43,566 nucleotides of DNA from Epilithonimonas bovis DSM 19482 (GTDB lineage Bacteria > Bacteroidota > Bacteroidia > Flavobacteriales > Weeksellaceae): positions 1-43,566 of the forward strand of contig NZ_FTPU01000027.1 of assembly GCF_900108115.1 (NCBI RefSeq), read 5' to 3'. The first letter of the stretch is position 1. Each line of letters starts with the position of its first letter. A program made the translations under genes and the position numbers. Below the pieces are notes generated by a model that was not told the origin of the DNA, made no database searches, and saw only the letters and a list, made by a program, of their open reading frames with translations. Positions 28,236 to 35,898 of the stretch are shown in pieces.

Positions 28236-29318
28236 ATGTCAGTAGTTTTTCACCATTTACGAGTAAAAAAAGTCAAGAAAGAAACACCAGATTGTGTTTC
28301 TGTGAGTTTTGATGTTCCTGCGGAATTATCGGAACAATTCAAATTCACGCAAGGACAATATTTGACATTCCGACAAATGAATGGCGAGCAAGAACTGCGT
28401 CGTTCTTATTCGATTTGCGCAAGTCCGTGTGAAGGCGAATTAAAAGTCGCCGTCAAAAAAGTTCCCGAAGGCTTGTTTTCTTCTTTTATGAATGAAAATC
28501 TGAAGGAAGGCGACGTTCTTGAAGTAATGCCTCCGATGGGAAAATTCTACACAGAACTTAATCCCGAAAATAAAAAAACATATGTAGCTTTTGCCGCAGG
28601 AAGCGGAATTACGCCGATTATTTCGATTATCAAATCCGTTTTGAAAAACGAACCACAAAGTCAGTTTATTTTGATTTACGGAAACAAAAATAAAGGAACA
28701 ATTATTTTCAAAGAAGAAATCGAAGCTTTGAAAAACCGTTTTATGGAACGATTGAGCATTTATCACATTTTCAGTCGTGAAGTTGCCTATGCAGATTTGT
28801 TAAGCGGAAGAATCAATTCCGAAAAAGCAGAATCTTTTATTAAGAACATCATTCCGGCTGAGAAAATCGATGAGGTTTTCCTTTGCGGACCGGAAGAAAT
28901 GATTCTGAGTGTGAGAGATACTTTAATCAATTCAGGAGTTGAAGCGAAGAAAATTCATTTTGAATTATTTTTCAGTGCGGCTTCGGCAGAAAAGAAAAAA
29001 GAGCACGAATCGGCGGTCAATAGATCCGATGACAATTTCAGTAAAGTTACCGTAAAATTAGATGCAACAGCTTTGAAGTTGGATTTAGCTTACCACGGCC
29101 CAACCATTTTGGACGCCGCATTACAAAACGGAGCCGACTTACCTTACGCCTGCAAAGGTGGTGTTTGTGCGACTTGCAAATGTAAATTGGAAAAAGGCGA
29201 AGTCGTGATGGACATTAATTATTCTTTGGAACCGGACGAGATTGCCGCAGGATTTATCCTTTCTTGCCAGGCGCATCCACGTTCAGAAGAAGTTGTGGTT
29301 AATTTTGATATTAAGTAA
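28236..29318 (+). CDS. paaE: 1,2-phenylacetyl-CoA epoxidase reductase PaaE
   Basis: 360 residues, close to E. coli PaaE. Three modules: a flavin-binding domain (about 1-105, RRSYSICASP), an NAD(P)-binding domain (AAGSGITPIISII about 120, LCGPEEMI about 225) and a C-terminal plant-type [2Fe-2S] ferredoxin (ACKGGVCATCKC with the fourth Cys in FILSCQ). It feeds electrons from NADPH to the PaaABC epoxidase that turns phenylacetyl-CoA into its ring-1,2-epoxide. Here it precedes paaA, unlike the ABCDE order of E. coli. Confidence 0.95.
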   Translation: MSVVFHHLRVKKVKKETPDCVSVSFDVPAELSEQFKFTQGQYLTFRQMNGEQELRRSYSICASPCEGELKVAVKKVPEGLFSSFMNENLKEGDVLEVMPPMGKFYTELNPENKKTYVAFAAGSGITPIISIIKSVLKNEPQSQFILIYGNKNKGTIIFKEEIEALKNRFMERLSIYHIFSREVAYADLLSGRINSEKAESFIKNIIPAEKIDEVFLCGPEEMILSVRDTLINSGVEAKKIHFELFFSAASAEKKKEHESAVNRSDDNFSKVTVKLDATALKLDLAYHGPTILDAALQNGADLPYACKGGVCATCKCKLEKGEVVMDINYSLEPDEIAAGFILSCQAHPRSEEVVVNFDIK

Positions 29319-29330
29319 TTAAATAATTAT

Positions 29331-29422
29331 GGCAGCTTAATCCGTCCTCCATTCCCGCTATTTTTTTGCCAAGCTTTTCCCGCCGCAAAAAATGAGCTCC
29401 ACTCAGGCCGGGCTGCAGATTC
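29331..29422. repeat. GGCAGC...GCTGCAG hairpin repeat, copy A
   Basis: About 92 bp between paaE and paaA. Starts GGCAGCTTAATCCG and ends GGGCTGCAGATTC; terminal GCAGC/GCTGC and inner TTTTTTTGC/GCAAAAAA arms are complementary, so the copy folds on itself. Close relatives at 31025-31115 and 40637-40720. Confidence 0.75.
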
Positions 29423-29552
29423 AACACAATAGAAGCGGCATTGATAAATCGAAGATTTTAAATCTTTTGTTCTCTTATGTGACTTTGTGGTTAAAACCAG
29501 AGAACTCAAGTGTTGAAAGAAATTTTGAAATCATTGTATAAAATAAAAGAAA

Positions 29553-30512
29553 ATGGAAACAACAGAAATCAATTTAGAAGAACATTTTCAGAATAAGATA
29601 GACAACGAAATCCGTATCGAGCCAAAAGACTGGATGCCAGACGCATACAGAAAAACTTTGGTTCGTCAGATTTCTCAGCACGCCCATTCCGAGATTGTTG
29701 GGATGTTGCCAGAAGCGAATTGGATAACACGTGCCCCAACTTTGAACCGAAAAAAAATCTTGTTGGCAAAAGTTCAGGACGAGGCCGGACACGGACTGTA
29801 TCTCTATTGTGCTGCCGAAACTTTGGGTGTTACAAGAGATGAAACCATCAACGATTTGCATTCCGGAAAAGCCAAATATTCCAGTATTTTCAACTATCCA
29901 ACCTTGACTTGGGCAGATATGGGCGTAATCGGTTGGTTGGTAGATGGCGCAGCAATTCTGAATCAAGTGCCACTTTGCCGAGCATCGTACGGACCTTATG
30001 CCAGAGCGATGGTTCGGATTTGCAAGGAAGAAAGTTTCCACCAGAGACAAGGTTACGAGCTGATGATGAAATTGGCTCAAGGTTCGCCGGAGCAGAAAGC
30101 AATGGCGCAGGATGCGTTCAACCGTTGGTGGTGGCCGACTCTGATGATGTTCGGGCCAAAAGATGCCGATTCCGGAAATACAGAACAATCAATGAAATGG
30201 CGAATCAAACGCTTCACTAATGACGAATTGAGACAGCGTTTTGTAGATGTTTCCGTTCCACAGGCAGAATATCTGGGACTGACGATTCCTGACCCGGATT
30301 TGAAATTCAATGAAGAAACCGGGCATTATGAATTCGGAGAAATCGATTGGGATGAGTTTTGGAAAGTCGTTAAAGGAAACGGGCTTTGCAGCAAAGAAAG
30401 AATCGAAACCCGCAAAAAAGCCTTCGACGACGGCGCTTGGGTAAGAGAAGCCGCAACCGCTTATCACGAAAAAAGAAAATTAAGAGAAGAACAAAACAGA
30501 AAAACAGTTTAA
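29553..30512 (+). CDS. paaA: 1,2-phenylacetyl-CoA epoxidase catalytic subunit PaaA
   Basis: 319 residues (E. coli PaaA is about 309). Ferritin-like four-helix diiron oxygenase. Ligand-bearing helices are visible: [32 protein letters not shown] (E-x-x-H), [15 protein letters not shown] (E-x-x-H). It forms the catalytic centre of the PaaABC complex that epoxidises phenylacetyl-CoA. Preceded by a 234-bp gap with hairpin repeat A, but likely in the same transcript as paaE. ATG 29553. Confidence 0.97.
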   Translation: METTEINLEEHFQNKIDNEIRIEPKDWMPDAYRKTLVRQISQHAHSEIVGMLPEANWITRAPTLNRKKILLAKVQDEAGHGLYLYCAAETLGVTRDETINDLHSGKAKYSSIFNYPTLTWADMGVIGWLVDGAAILNQVPLCRASYGPYARAMVRICKEESFHQRQGYELMMKLAQGSPEQKAMAQDAFNRWWWPTLMMFGPKDADSGNTEQSMKWRIKRFTNDELRQRFVDVSVPQAEYLGLTIPDPDLKFNEETGHYEFGEIDWDEFWKVVKGNGLCSKERIETRKKAFDDGAWVREAATAYHEKRKLREEQNRKTV

Positions 30513-30520
30513 GTATAAAG

Positions 30521-30596
30521 TCTTCGACAAGCTCAGACTGACACGTTTTCATTGCAACGGTTAGTATTAGAGATGTCACACTGAGCCTGTCGAAGT
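30521..30596. repeat. Inverted intergenic repeat with CTTCGACA..CTCAG arms
   Basis: Left arm TCTTCGACAAGCTCAGACTG plus ACA (30521-30543); right arm at 30574-30596 is its reverse complement with about four mismatches (TGTCACACTGAGCCTGTCGA). A single degenerate arm recurs at 15941-15964. It starts 8 bp after the paaA stop and may act as a terminator-like or mRNA-processing hairpin. Confidence 0.75.
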
Positions 30597-30660
30597 GTCC
30601 ATCTTTGCCACTTACAACAAAATAAAAGAAAAGAATATTGCGCCTTTGCGATAAAATCAA
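30596..30660 (+). repeat. GCGCCTTTGCGATAAAA repeat before paaB
   Basis: Contains TCCATCTTTGCCACTTA and GCGCCTTTGCGATAAAA, shared with 32127-32195 (before paaD) and 34538-34599 (before paaJ). Confidence 0.65.
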
Positions 30661-30669
30661 CAATAAAAA

Positions 30670-30707
30670 ACAGATAGATTAAAGTCTATTATCTCTCATC
30701 TATCTGT
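30670..30707. repeat. Perfect inverted repeat just upstream of paaB
   Basis: ACAGATAGAT (30670-30679) and ATCTATCTGT (30698-30707), 18-nt loop, ending 17 bp before the paaB ATG. Similar TAGAC/GTCTA-type elements lie before paaZ and the GlmU-like gene. Confidence 0.7.
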
Positions 30708-30724
30708 CTCTAATCTGAAATATT

Positions 30725-31012
30725 ATGCAAAATACAGAATGGCCACTTTGGGAGGTTTTTATCAGGAGCAGACAAGGTCTTGACCATAAACACGTAGGCA
30801 GTCTTCACGCTGCTGATGCGGAAATGGCAATCCAAAATGCTCGCGATGTTTATACAAGAAGGATGGAAGGTGTCAGTATTTGGGTTGTAGAATCCAAGCA
30901 TATCCACGCTACCAATCCTGATGATTCCGAAGCGTTTTATGAACCTTCGGAAGATAAGATTTACCGTCATCCAACGTTTTACCACGTTCCGGAAGAAGTC
31001 AAAAATATGTAA
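30725..31012 (+). CDS. paaB: 1,2-phenylacetyl-CoA epoxidase structural subunit PaaB
   Basis: 95 residues, exactly the E. coli length. The family motif WPLWEVFIRSRQGLDHKHVGSLHA is present, followed by AIQNARDVYTRR and SIWVVESKHI (landmarks). PaaB bridges the PaaAC units of the epoxidase complex. The gap to paaA (212 bp) is unusually long for subunits of one complex, and is filled by the repeats listed at 30521-30707. Confidence 0.96.
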   Translation: MQNTEWPLWEVFIRSRQGLDHKHVGSLHAADAEMAIQNARDVYTRRMEGVSIWVVESKHIHATNPDDSEAFYEPSEDKIYRHPTFYHVPEEVKNM

Positions 31013-31024
31013 TATGATTATTAG

Positions 31025-31115
31025 GGCAGCTTAATCCGCCTTCCGCTCTCAATCTTTTTTGCCCAGCTTTTGCCACACAAAAAAAGGATTTCCGCTCAAG
31101 TCGGGCTGCAGATTC
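31025..31115. repeat. GGCAGC...GCTGCAG hairpin repeat, copy B
   Basis: Between paaB and paaC. Starts GGCAGCTTAATCCGCCTTCC, inner arms TTTTTTGC and a run of A with GGAT, ends TCGGGCTGCAGATTC. Close relative of copy A. Confidence 0.8.
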
Positions 31116-31148
31116 GAGATAAAACAACATTTATAATAAAACATAATG

Positions 31149-31204
31149 TTTGTCATTCCGTAGGAATCTCGGCAGGTAAGTTTAAATTCCTACGGAATGA
31201 CAAA
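31149..31204. repeat. Perfect 19-bp inverted repeat between paaB and paaC
   Basis: TTTGTCATTCCGTAGGAAT (31149-31167) and its exact reverse complement (31186-31204) around an 18-nt loop. I saw no second copy in the window. It could fold into a very stable hairpin inside the paa transcript. Confidence 0.85.
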
Positions 31205-31221
31205 GAAAAGTTTAAAGTTTA

Positions 31222-31302
31222 ATTCTTTGATGAGTTTTACGTCTTTGCGGACCTAAAAACGGTATAATAAATAAAAATCTTCGCACTTTGCGTTCAAAAA
31301 TA
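31222..31302 (+). repeat. TTTGCG-type intergenic repeat directly before paaC
   Basis: GAGTTTTACGTCTTTGCGGA, CCTAAAAAC, spacer, TTCGCACTTTGCGTTCAAAA then ATAA, ending one base before the paaC ATG at 31304. Confidence 0.7.
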
Positions 31303-31303
31303 A

Positions 31304-32068
31304 ATGGAAAATAATAAAAACAACTGGCTCAATTATCTCCTGCATCTCGCAGATACAAGCCTCATTCTAGGGCAACGTTTATGCGAATGGTGTGGGAAAG
31401 GACCAGTCCTGGAACAGGATATCGCAATGTCCAATATTGCTTTGGATTTGTTGGGAGAATCTTCCAACTATTATCAATACGCCGCCGAGATTCAAAATGA
31501 AGGGAAAACAGAAGACGATTTGGCTTTCCTGAGAAATGAGAGAGAATTTAAGAATCTGCTTTTAGTGGAAAGAGATAACGGGCATTTTGGAGATACAATT
31601 GCAAGGCAGTTTTTCTTCGATGAATATCATCATCTGTTATTGACAGAACTGAAGAATCATTCCGATTTGAAATTGGCTTCCATTGCTGAGAAGTCTTTGA
31701 AAGAAGTCACTTATCATCTGAAATGGAGCAGTGAGTGGGTGATTCGATTGGGTGACGGAACAGAAGAAAGTCACGAAAAAATTCAGAAATCAGTCAATCA
31801 TTTGGTTGATTTTACAGACGAACTGTTCATTCCAAACAGCTGGGAATTATCATTGATTGAAGAAGGAAAAATCCCGGATATCAGAACATTTAGAACAAAA
31901 TGGGAAACCAAGATTCTGGAAATCCTGAACGAAGCCACATTGTCCATCGACTTCGACAAATCAAGAAAACTGACAGGTGGTAAAGACGGAAAGCACACCG
32001 AAAAAATGGGTTACATCTTGGCAGAAATGCAGATGATGCAGCGCACTTATCCTAATATGGAATGGTAA
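31304..32068 (+). CDS. paaC: 1,2-phenylacetyl-CoA epoxidase structural subunit PaaC
   Basis: 254 residues (E. coli about 248). Ferritin-like helical protein related to PaaA but catalytically silent. Motifs: DTSLILGQRLCEWCGKGPVLEQDIA, IALDLLGESSNYYQYAA, FFFDEYHHLLL, and EMQMMQRTYPNMEW at the C-terminus (landmarks). It forms the structural partner of PaaA in the epoxidase. The repeat copy before it reaches the start codon. Confidence 0.96.
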   Translation: MENNKNNWLNYLLHLADTSLILGQRLCEWCGKGPVLEQDIAMSNIALDLLGESSNYYQYAAEIQNEGKTEDDLAFLRNEREFKNLLLVERDNGHFGDTIARQFFFDEYHHLLLTELKNHSDLKLASIAEKSLKEVTYHLKWSSEWVIRLGDGTEESHEKIQKSVNHLVDFTDELFIPNSWELSLIEEGKIPDIRTFRTKWETKILEILNEATLSIDFDKSRKLTGGKDGKHTEKMGYILAEMQMMQRTYPNMEW

Positions 32069-32074
32069 AGTTAT

Positions 32075-32195
32075 AACGCAAAGGCACAAGAGTATTGAAT
32101 AAAAAAATGCTAAAAGTCGCAAAAATAGAAGCGTCCATCTTTGCGACTTAAAACTTCGAATTAATCAAAATTATTTGCGCCTTTGCGATAAAAAC
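32075..32195. repeat. Nested inverted-repeat element before paaD
   Basis: Outer arms CGCAAAGGC (32077-32085) and GCCTTTGCG (32179-32187); inner arms AAGTCGCAAA (32114-32123) and TTTGCGACTT (32140-32149). This looks like a complete palindromic unit, of which other TTTGCG repeats in the cluster could be halves; a left half in the same orientation lies at about 33995-34048. Confidence 0.7.
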
Positions 32196-32200
32196 AAAAA

Positions 32201-32686
32201 ATGACAATCACAGAAGAACATATCTGGCAAATCCTAAAAGAAGTTCCCGACCCGGAAGTTCCCGTTCTCAATCTTTTGGATTTGGGAATTATCCGCGATG
32301 TGAACCTTAATGAAGATGAAATCGAAGTTATAGTAACGCCAACTTATTCCGGTTGTCCCGCAACATCGATGATTAATATGGCTATAAGAATGAAACTGAT
32401 TGAAAAAGGTTTTAATAATATTAAATTAACTAATCGACTAAGTCCGGCTTGGACCACCGATTGGATGACGGAAGAAGGAAAACAAAAACTGAAAGCTTAC
32501 GGCATTGCTCCACCTGTTTACTCAAAAAATAGCGATGAATTATTTTCAAAAACAGATGAGGTCGAATGTCCGCTTTGCGGTTCAAAATATACACATTTGG
32601 TTAGTCAGTTCGGCTCCACAGCCTGCAAAGCATTATACCAATGCGATGATTGCAAAGAGCCTTTTGATTATTTTAAATGTCATTAA
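32201..32686 (+). CDS. paaD: Phenylacetate epoxidase maturation protein PaaD
   Basis: 161 residues (E. coli about 165). N-terminal DUF59/MIP18 domain (IWQILKEVPDPEVPVLNLLDLGIIRDV; TPTYSGCPATSMI), then a C-terminal Cys cluster: CPLCGSKYT and YQCDDCKEPF plus a final FKCH. PaaD is thought to help Fe-S or diiron maturation of the epoxidase. Only 132 bp after paaC, with the palindromic repeat in between. Confidence 0.95.
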   Translation: MTITEEHIWQILKEVPDPEVPVLNLLDLGIIRDVNLNEDEIEVIVTPTYSGCPATSMINMAIRMKLIEKGFNNIKLTNRLSPAWTTDWMTEEGKQKLKAYGIAPPVYSKNSDELFSKTDEVECPLCGSKYTHLVSQFGSTACKALYQCDDCKEPFDYFKCH

Positions 32687-32745
32687 TTTGGTTGATGGTT
32701 ATTAGTTGACAGTCGTTTGATTTAGACTAAAACAAATAAATATTT

Positions 32746-32822
32746 CTTCGCTGAGTGCTAACGCCTTTGCGAACTTAAAAACAGTTTGTCGTAAAAAAAT
32801 CTTTGCGCTCTTTGCTTTAAAA
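32746..32822 (+). repeat. TTTGCG-type intergenic repeat before paaH
   Basis: CGCTGAGTGCTAACGCCTTT then GCGAACTTAAAAAC, spacer, ATCTTTGCGCTCTTTGCTTT; ends about 10 bp before the paaH ATG. Confidence 0.75.
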
Positions 32823-32831
32823 TATTAGAAA

Positions 32832-33986
32832 ATGAAAATAGGAATAGTCGGTAGCGGAGCAATGGGAAGCGGCATTGCACAGGTTTTGGCAACGGCAGGA
32901 AACGAGGTTTTGTTGTACGACAGCAATCCCATTGCCGTAGAAAAAGCCGGACAAAAACTTGAAGTCCAGTTTCAAAAACTGGCTGAGAAAGGAAAGCTTA
33001 CTTACGAAGAAGCTGAAACTTATTTTGATAATATTCGTTTGAGTGATCAATTATCAGAATTAAAAGATTCAGAATTAATTATCGAAGCGATTATCGAAGA
33101 TTTGGAAATCAAAAAAGATTTGTTCCAAAAGCTTGAAAATTTGGTTTCCGAAAATTGTATTTTGACAACCAATACGTCATCTTTATCAGTTGCGTCCATT
33201 GCATCAGCTTGCCAGAAACCAGAACGAGTGATTGGGATTCATTTTTTCAATCCGGCGCCTTTGATGTCTTTGGTTGAGATTATTCCTGCTGTTCAGACGG
33301 ATAAAGATTTGGTTTCAAAAACGAAAAATTTAGTAGAAAGCTGGAAAAAAATTCCCGTTATTGCAAAAGATACACCCGGCTTTATCGTAAACCGTGTAGC
33401 AAGACCATTTTACGGCGAAGCGATTCGGATTCTGGAAGAAGGCATTGCAGATTGCGCAACTATTGATTTTGCAATGACGAGTTTGGGTGGTTTCAAAATG
33501 GGACCGTTTCAATTGATGGATTTTATCGGTCACGATGTCAATTATAGAGTGACGGAAAGTATCTTCAAAGAATTCTTCTACGACCCGAAGTTCAAACCAT
33601 CATTCACACAAAAAAGATTATTTGAAGCAGGATATTTTGGAAGAAAGTCTGGAAAAGGGTTTTATGATTACGGTCGAAATGCTGAACAACCAAAACCAAA
33701 CGAGAATCTGGAATTATTAGAATCGATTTTTAAAAGAATCTTGGTAATGTTGATGAACGAAGCCGCAGATGCTTACTTCTTAAATATAGCCTCAGCAGAA
33801 GATATCGATTTGGCAATGACAAAAGGCGTGAATTATCCGAAAGGATTATTAAAATGGGCAGACGAATTCGGTTTAGAAAATCTTGAAAAAGAATTGGACC
33901 AGCTTTATAATTTTTACCACGAAGACCGTTACAGATGCAGCCCGATTATCAGAAACTTGGTAAAACAAAACAGAAAATTCTATTAA
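32832..33986 (+). CDS. paaH: 3-hydroxyacyl-CoA dehydrogenase PaaH type
   Basis: 384 residues, shorter than E. coli PaaH (about 475), with one N-terminal Rossmann domain and two C-terminal helical domains. Motifs: IGIVGSGAMGSGIAQVLATAG, NTSSLSVASIA, HFFNPAPLMSLVEII with the catalytic His, and PGFIVNRVARPFYGEA (landmarks). In the pathway it oxidises 3-hydroxyadipyl-CoA to 3-oxoadipyl-CoA with NAD+. Same strand as the other paa genes. It may also serve general beta-oxidation. Confidence 0.92.
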   Translation: MKIGIVGSGAMGSGIAQVLATAGNEVLLYDSNPIAVEKAGQKLEVQFQKLAEKGKLTYEEAETYFDNIRLSDQLSELKDSELIIEAIIEDLEIKKDLFQKLENLVSENCILTTNTSSLSVASIASACQKPERVIGIHFFNPAPLMSLVEIIPAVQTDKDLVSKTKNLVESWKKIPVIAKDTPGFIVNRVARPFYGEAIRILEEGIADCATIDFAMTSLGGFKMGPFQLMDFIGHDVNYRVTESIFKEFFYDPKFKPSFTQKRLFEAGYFGRKSGKGFYDYGRNAEQPKPNENLELLESIFKRILVMLMNEAADAYFLNIASAEDIDLAMTKGVNYPKGLLKWADEFGLENLEKELDQLYNFYHEDRYRCSPIIRNLVKQNRKFY

Positions 33987-34073
33987 ATTTAAACGCAAAG
34001 GCGGAAAATATTAGAGAAAATTGCATTGCTTTAAGTCGCAAATTTCCCAATTAATTTAAAAAATACAACACAA

Positions 34074-34451
34074 ATGAATGAAAATGAATTGGCAAAAATC
34101 GTTGTTGATTTAGGATATAAAATTTACAAAAAGCTTGGAGCAGGATTATTTGAAAATGTTTATGAGGAATGTTTATTTCACGATATAAAAAAAGCAGGCT
34201 TACAAGTTGAGAGACAAAAATATCTACCAATTATTTATGACGATTTAAGAATAGAAAATGCATACAAGATAGATTTATTAATAGAAAACAAGTTAATTCT
34301 GGAAATAAAAACAGTTGATGCGCTGAATGATATTCATAAAGCCCAAATCCTTACATATTTGAAAATGACAGGATGTAAACTTGGGTTGTTAATCAATTTC
34401 AGAACTGATTTTTATAAAGATAGTGTGAAACGAATCGTAAATAATTTATGA
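34074..34451 (+). CDS. GxxExxY protein (PD-(D/E)XK nuclease-like)
   Basis: 125 residues. The namesake motif appears as GLFENVYEECL (about 23-33). The nuclease-like core is visible: YKIDLLIENKLILEIKTVDAL with D, E-x-K residues (about 66-85), then HKAQILTYLKMTGCKLGLLINF. Function of the family is unknown; relatives are often scattered as solitary genes. It is inserted between paaH and paaJ on the same strand, with no evident link to phenylacetate, and its AT-rich codon use differs somewhat from its neighbours, suggesting a later insertion. Confidence 0.85.
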   Translation: MNENELAKIVVDLGYKIYKKLGAGLFENVYEECLFHDIKKAGLQVERQKYLPIIYDDLRIENAYKIDLLIENKLILEIKTVDALNDIHKAQILTYLKMTGCKLGLLINFRTDFYKDSVKRIVNNL

Positions 34452-34537
34452 TTCGAATTATATATCACGTTCTCAATTTTTGACTTAAAACACAAAAAAT
34501 TTGAATAAAGTAAATCTTTGGGAAAAAAATAGACGAC

Positions 34538-34599
34538 AGTCTTTTTTGCGACTTTAAGCATAACATATATAAAACAAAATGCGCCTTTGCGATAAAATT
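34538..34599 (+). repeat. GCGCCTTTGCGATAAAA repeat containing a false start before paaJ
   Basis: TTTTTTGCGACTTTAAGCAT, then ATGCGCCTTTGCGATAAAAT ending at the ATG of paaJ. The same core lies before paaB and paaD. The ATG at 34579 belongs to this repeat, so it is not the likely start of paaJ. Confidence 0.65.
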
Positions 34600-35805
34600 A
34601 TGAATCAAGTATATATAATAGATGGCATCCGAACGCCAATCGGAAAACTGAAAGGTAGCTTATCTTCCGTTCGTCCCGATGATATGGCGGCTTATGTCAT
34701 CAAAAAACTATTGGAAAGAAATCCGAACATCGATCAAAGCAAAATCTACGATGTCGTTTTAGGTTGTGCTAACCAAGCAGGTGAGGACAATCGAAATATC
34801 GCAAGAATGTCGGCTTTGCTTTCCGGGTTGGATTATCACGTTCCCGGCGAAACAGTTAATAGACTTTGCGCTTCTGGTTTGTCAGCGGCTATTAATGCTT
34901 CGAGAGCAATTCAAGTTGGTGATGCAGATTTGATCATTTCTGGCGGTGTTGAAAATATGACACGCGGGCCATTGGTCATTTCAAAATCCGAAAATCCTTT
35001 TGGCGGCGATGTGAAAATCTATGATACAACTTTCGGTTGGCGGTTCATCAATCCGAAAATGAAAGAAATGTATGGTGTGGATGCAATGGGGGAAACAGCT
35101 GAAAACTTGGCTGAACGTGACCAAATTTCCAGAGAAGACCAGGATTTGTTTGCTTATTACTCTCAGCAAAAAGCTAAAGTTGCACAGGAAAATGGAAGAT
35201 TGTCTCAAGAAATTGTTCCTGTTAATATTCCTCAAAGAAAAGGGGAAGATTTGATTTTTGACAAAGATGAATTTCCTAAGAACGATACAACTTTGGAAGG
35301 ATTGTCAAAATTGAAAACCGCTTTCCGAAAAGATGGAACAGTCACAGCAGGAAACGCTTCTGGATTGAATGACGGCGCAGCGGTCAATTTGTTAGCTTCG
35401 GAAAATGCGATTAAAGAATTTGGATTAACACCAAAAGCAAGAATTGTCAGCAGTGCAGTTGTTGGCGTTGAACCAAGGTTGATGGGAATCGGACCTGTAA
35501 AAGCAACTGAATTGGCATTGCAAAAAGCAGGATTAACCTTTGATGATTTGGATGTTATTGAATTGAATGAAGCTTTTGCTGCACAGAGTTTAGCTTGCAT
35601 CAGAGCTTGGGGATTGGATGATAATGATTCCAGAATCAATCCCAACGGTGGTGCAATTGCCCTTGGACATCCACTTGGAATGAGTGGCGCTAGAATCCTG
35701 AATTCCGCAATGTATGAATTACAGAATCAAAATAAAAAATATGCGTTGGCAACAATGTGTGTTGGTTTGGGACAAGGTTTTGCGGTGATTATTGAGAAAG
35801 TTTAA
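34600..35805 (+). CDS. paaJ: 3-oxoadipyl-CoA thiolase PaaJ type
   Basis: 401 residues from ATG 34600 (MNQVYIIDGIRTPIGK), the proper thiolase N-terminus; ATG 34579 would add seven residues coded by the upstream repeat. Thiolase active-site blocks: NRLCASGLSAA with the acyl-accepting Cys, GGAIALGHPLGMSGAR with the His, and CVGLGQG with the second Cys. It cleaves 3-oxoadipyl-CoA to succinyl-CoA and acetyl-CoA, and probably also a dehydroadipyl-CoA intermediate. Preceded by the GxxExxY gene. Confidence 0.94.
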   Translation: MNQVYIIDGIRTPIGKLKGSLSSVRPDDMAAYVIKKLLERNPNIDQSKIYDVVLGCANQAGEDNRNIARMSALLSGLDYHVPGETVNRLCASGLSAAINASRAIQVGDADLIISGGVENMTRGPLVISKSENPFGGDVKIYDTTFGWRFINPKMKEMYGVDAMGETAENLAERDQISREDQDLFAYYSQQKAKVAQENGRLSQEIVPVNIPQRKGEDLIFDKDEFPKNDTTLEGLSKLKTAFRKDGTVTAGNASGLNDGAAVNLLASENAIKEFGLTPKARIVSSAVVGVEPRLMGIGPVKATELALQKAGLTFDDLDVIELNEAFAAQSLACIRAWGLDDNDSRINPNGGAIALGHPLGMSGARILNSAMYELQNQNKKYALATMCVGLGQGFAVIIEKV

Positions 35806-35826
35806 ATAAGACAAATATATAATAGA

Positions 35827-35873
35827 CGAATAGAAAATAGACAATTTGAGGTCTATCATCTATCCGTCTATTA
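35827..35873. repeat. Imperfect inverted repeat of TAGAC/GTCTA type before paaZ
   Basis: Left arm near 35820 reads ATAATAGACGAATAGA; the right arm near 35858 reads TCTATCCGTCTATTAT, complementary at 15 of 16 positions. Related in wording to elements before paaB, the GlmU-like gene and the Ig-like lipoprotein gene. Coordinates of the arms are approximate to a few bases. Confidence 0.6.
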
Positions 35874-35898
35874 TCTCCAAGTCTAAAAAATTAAAATT

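Noticed and set aside
29574-30188. 204-residue antisense frame over paaA
   Set aside because: Shadow of paaA; no motifs, and paaA is unmistakable.
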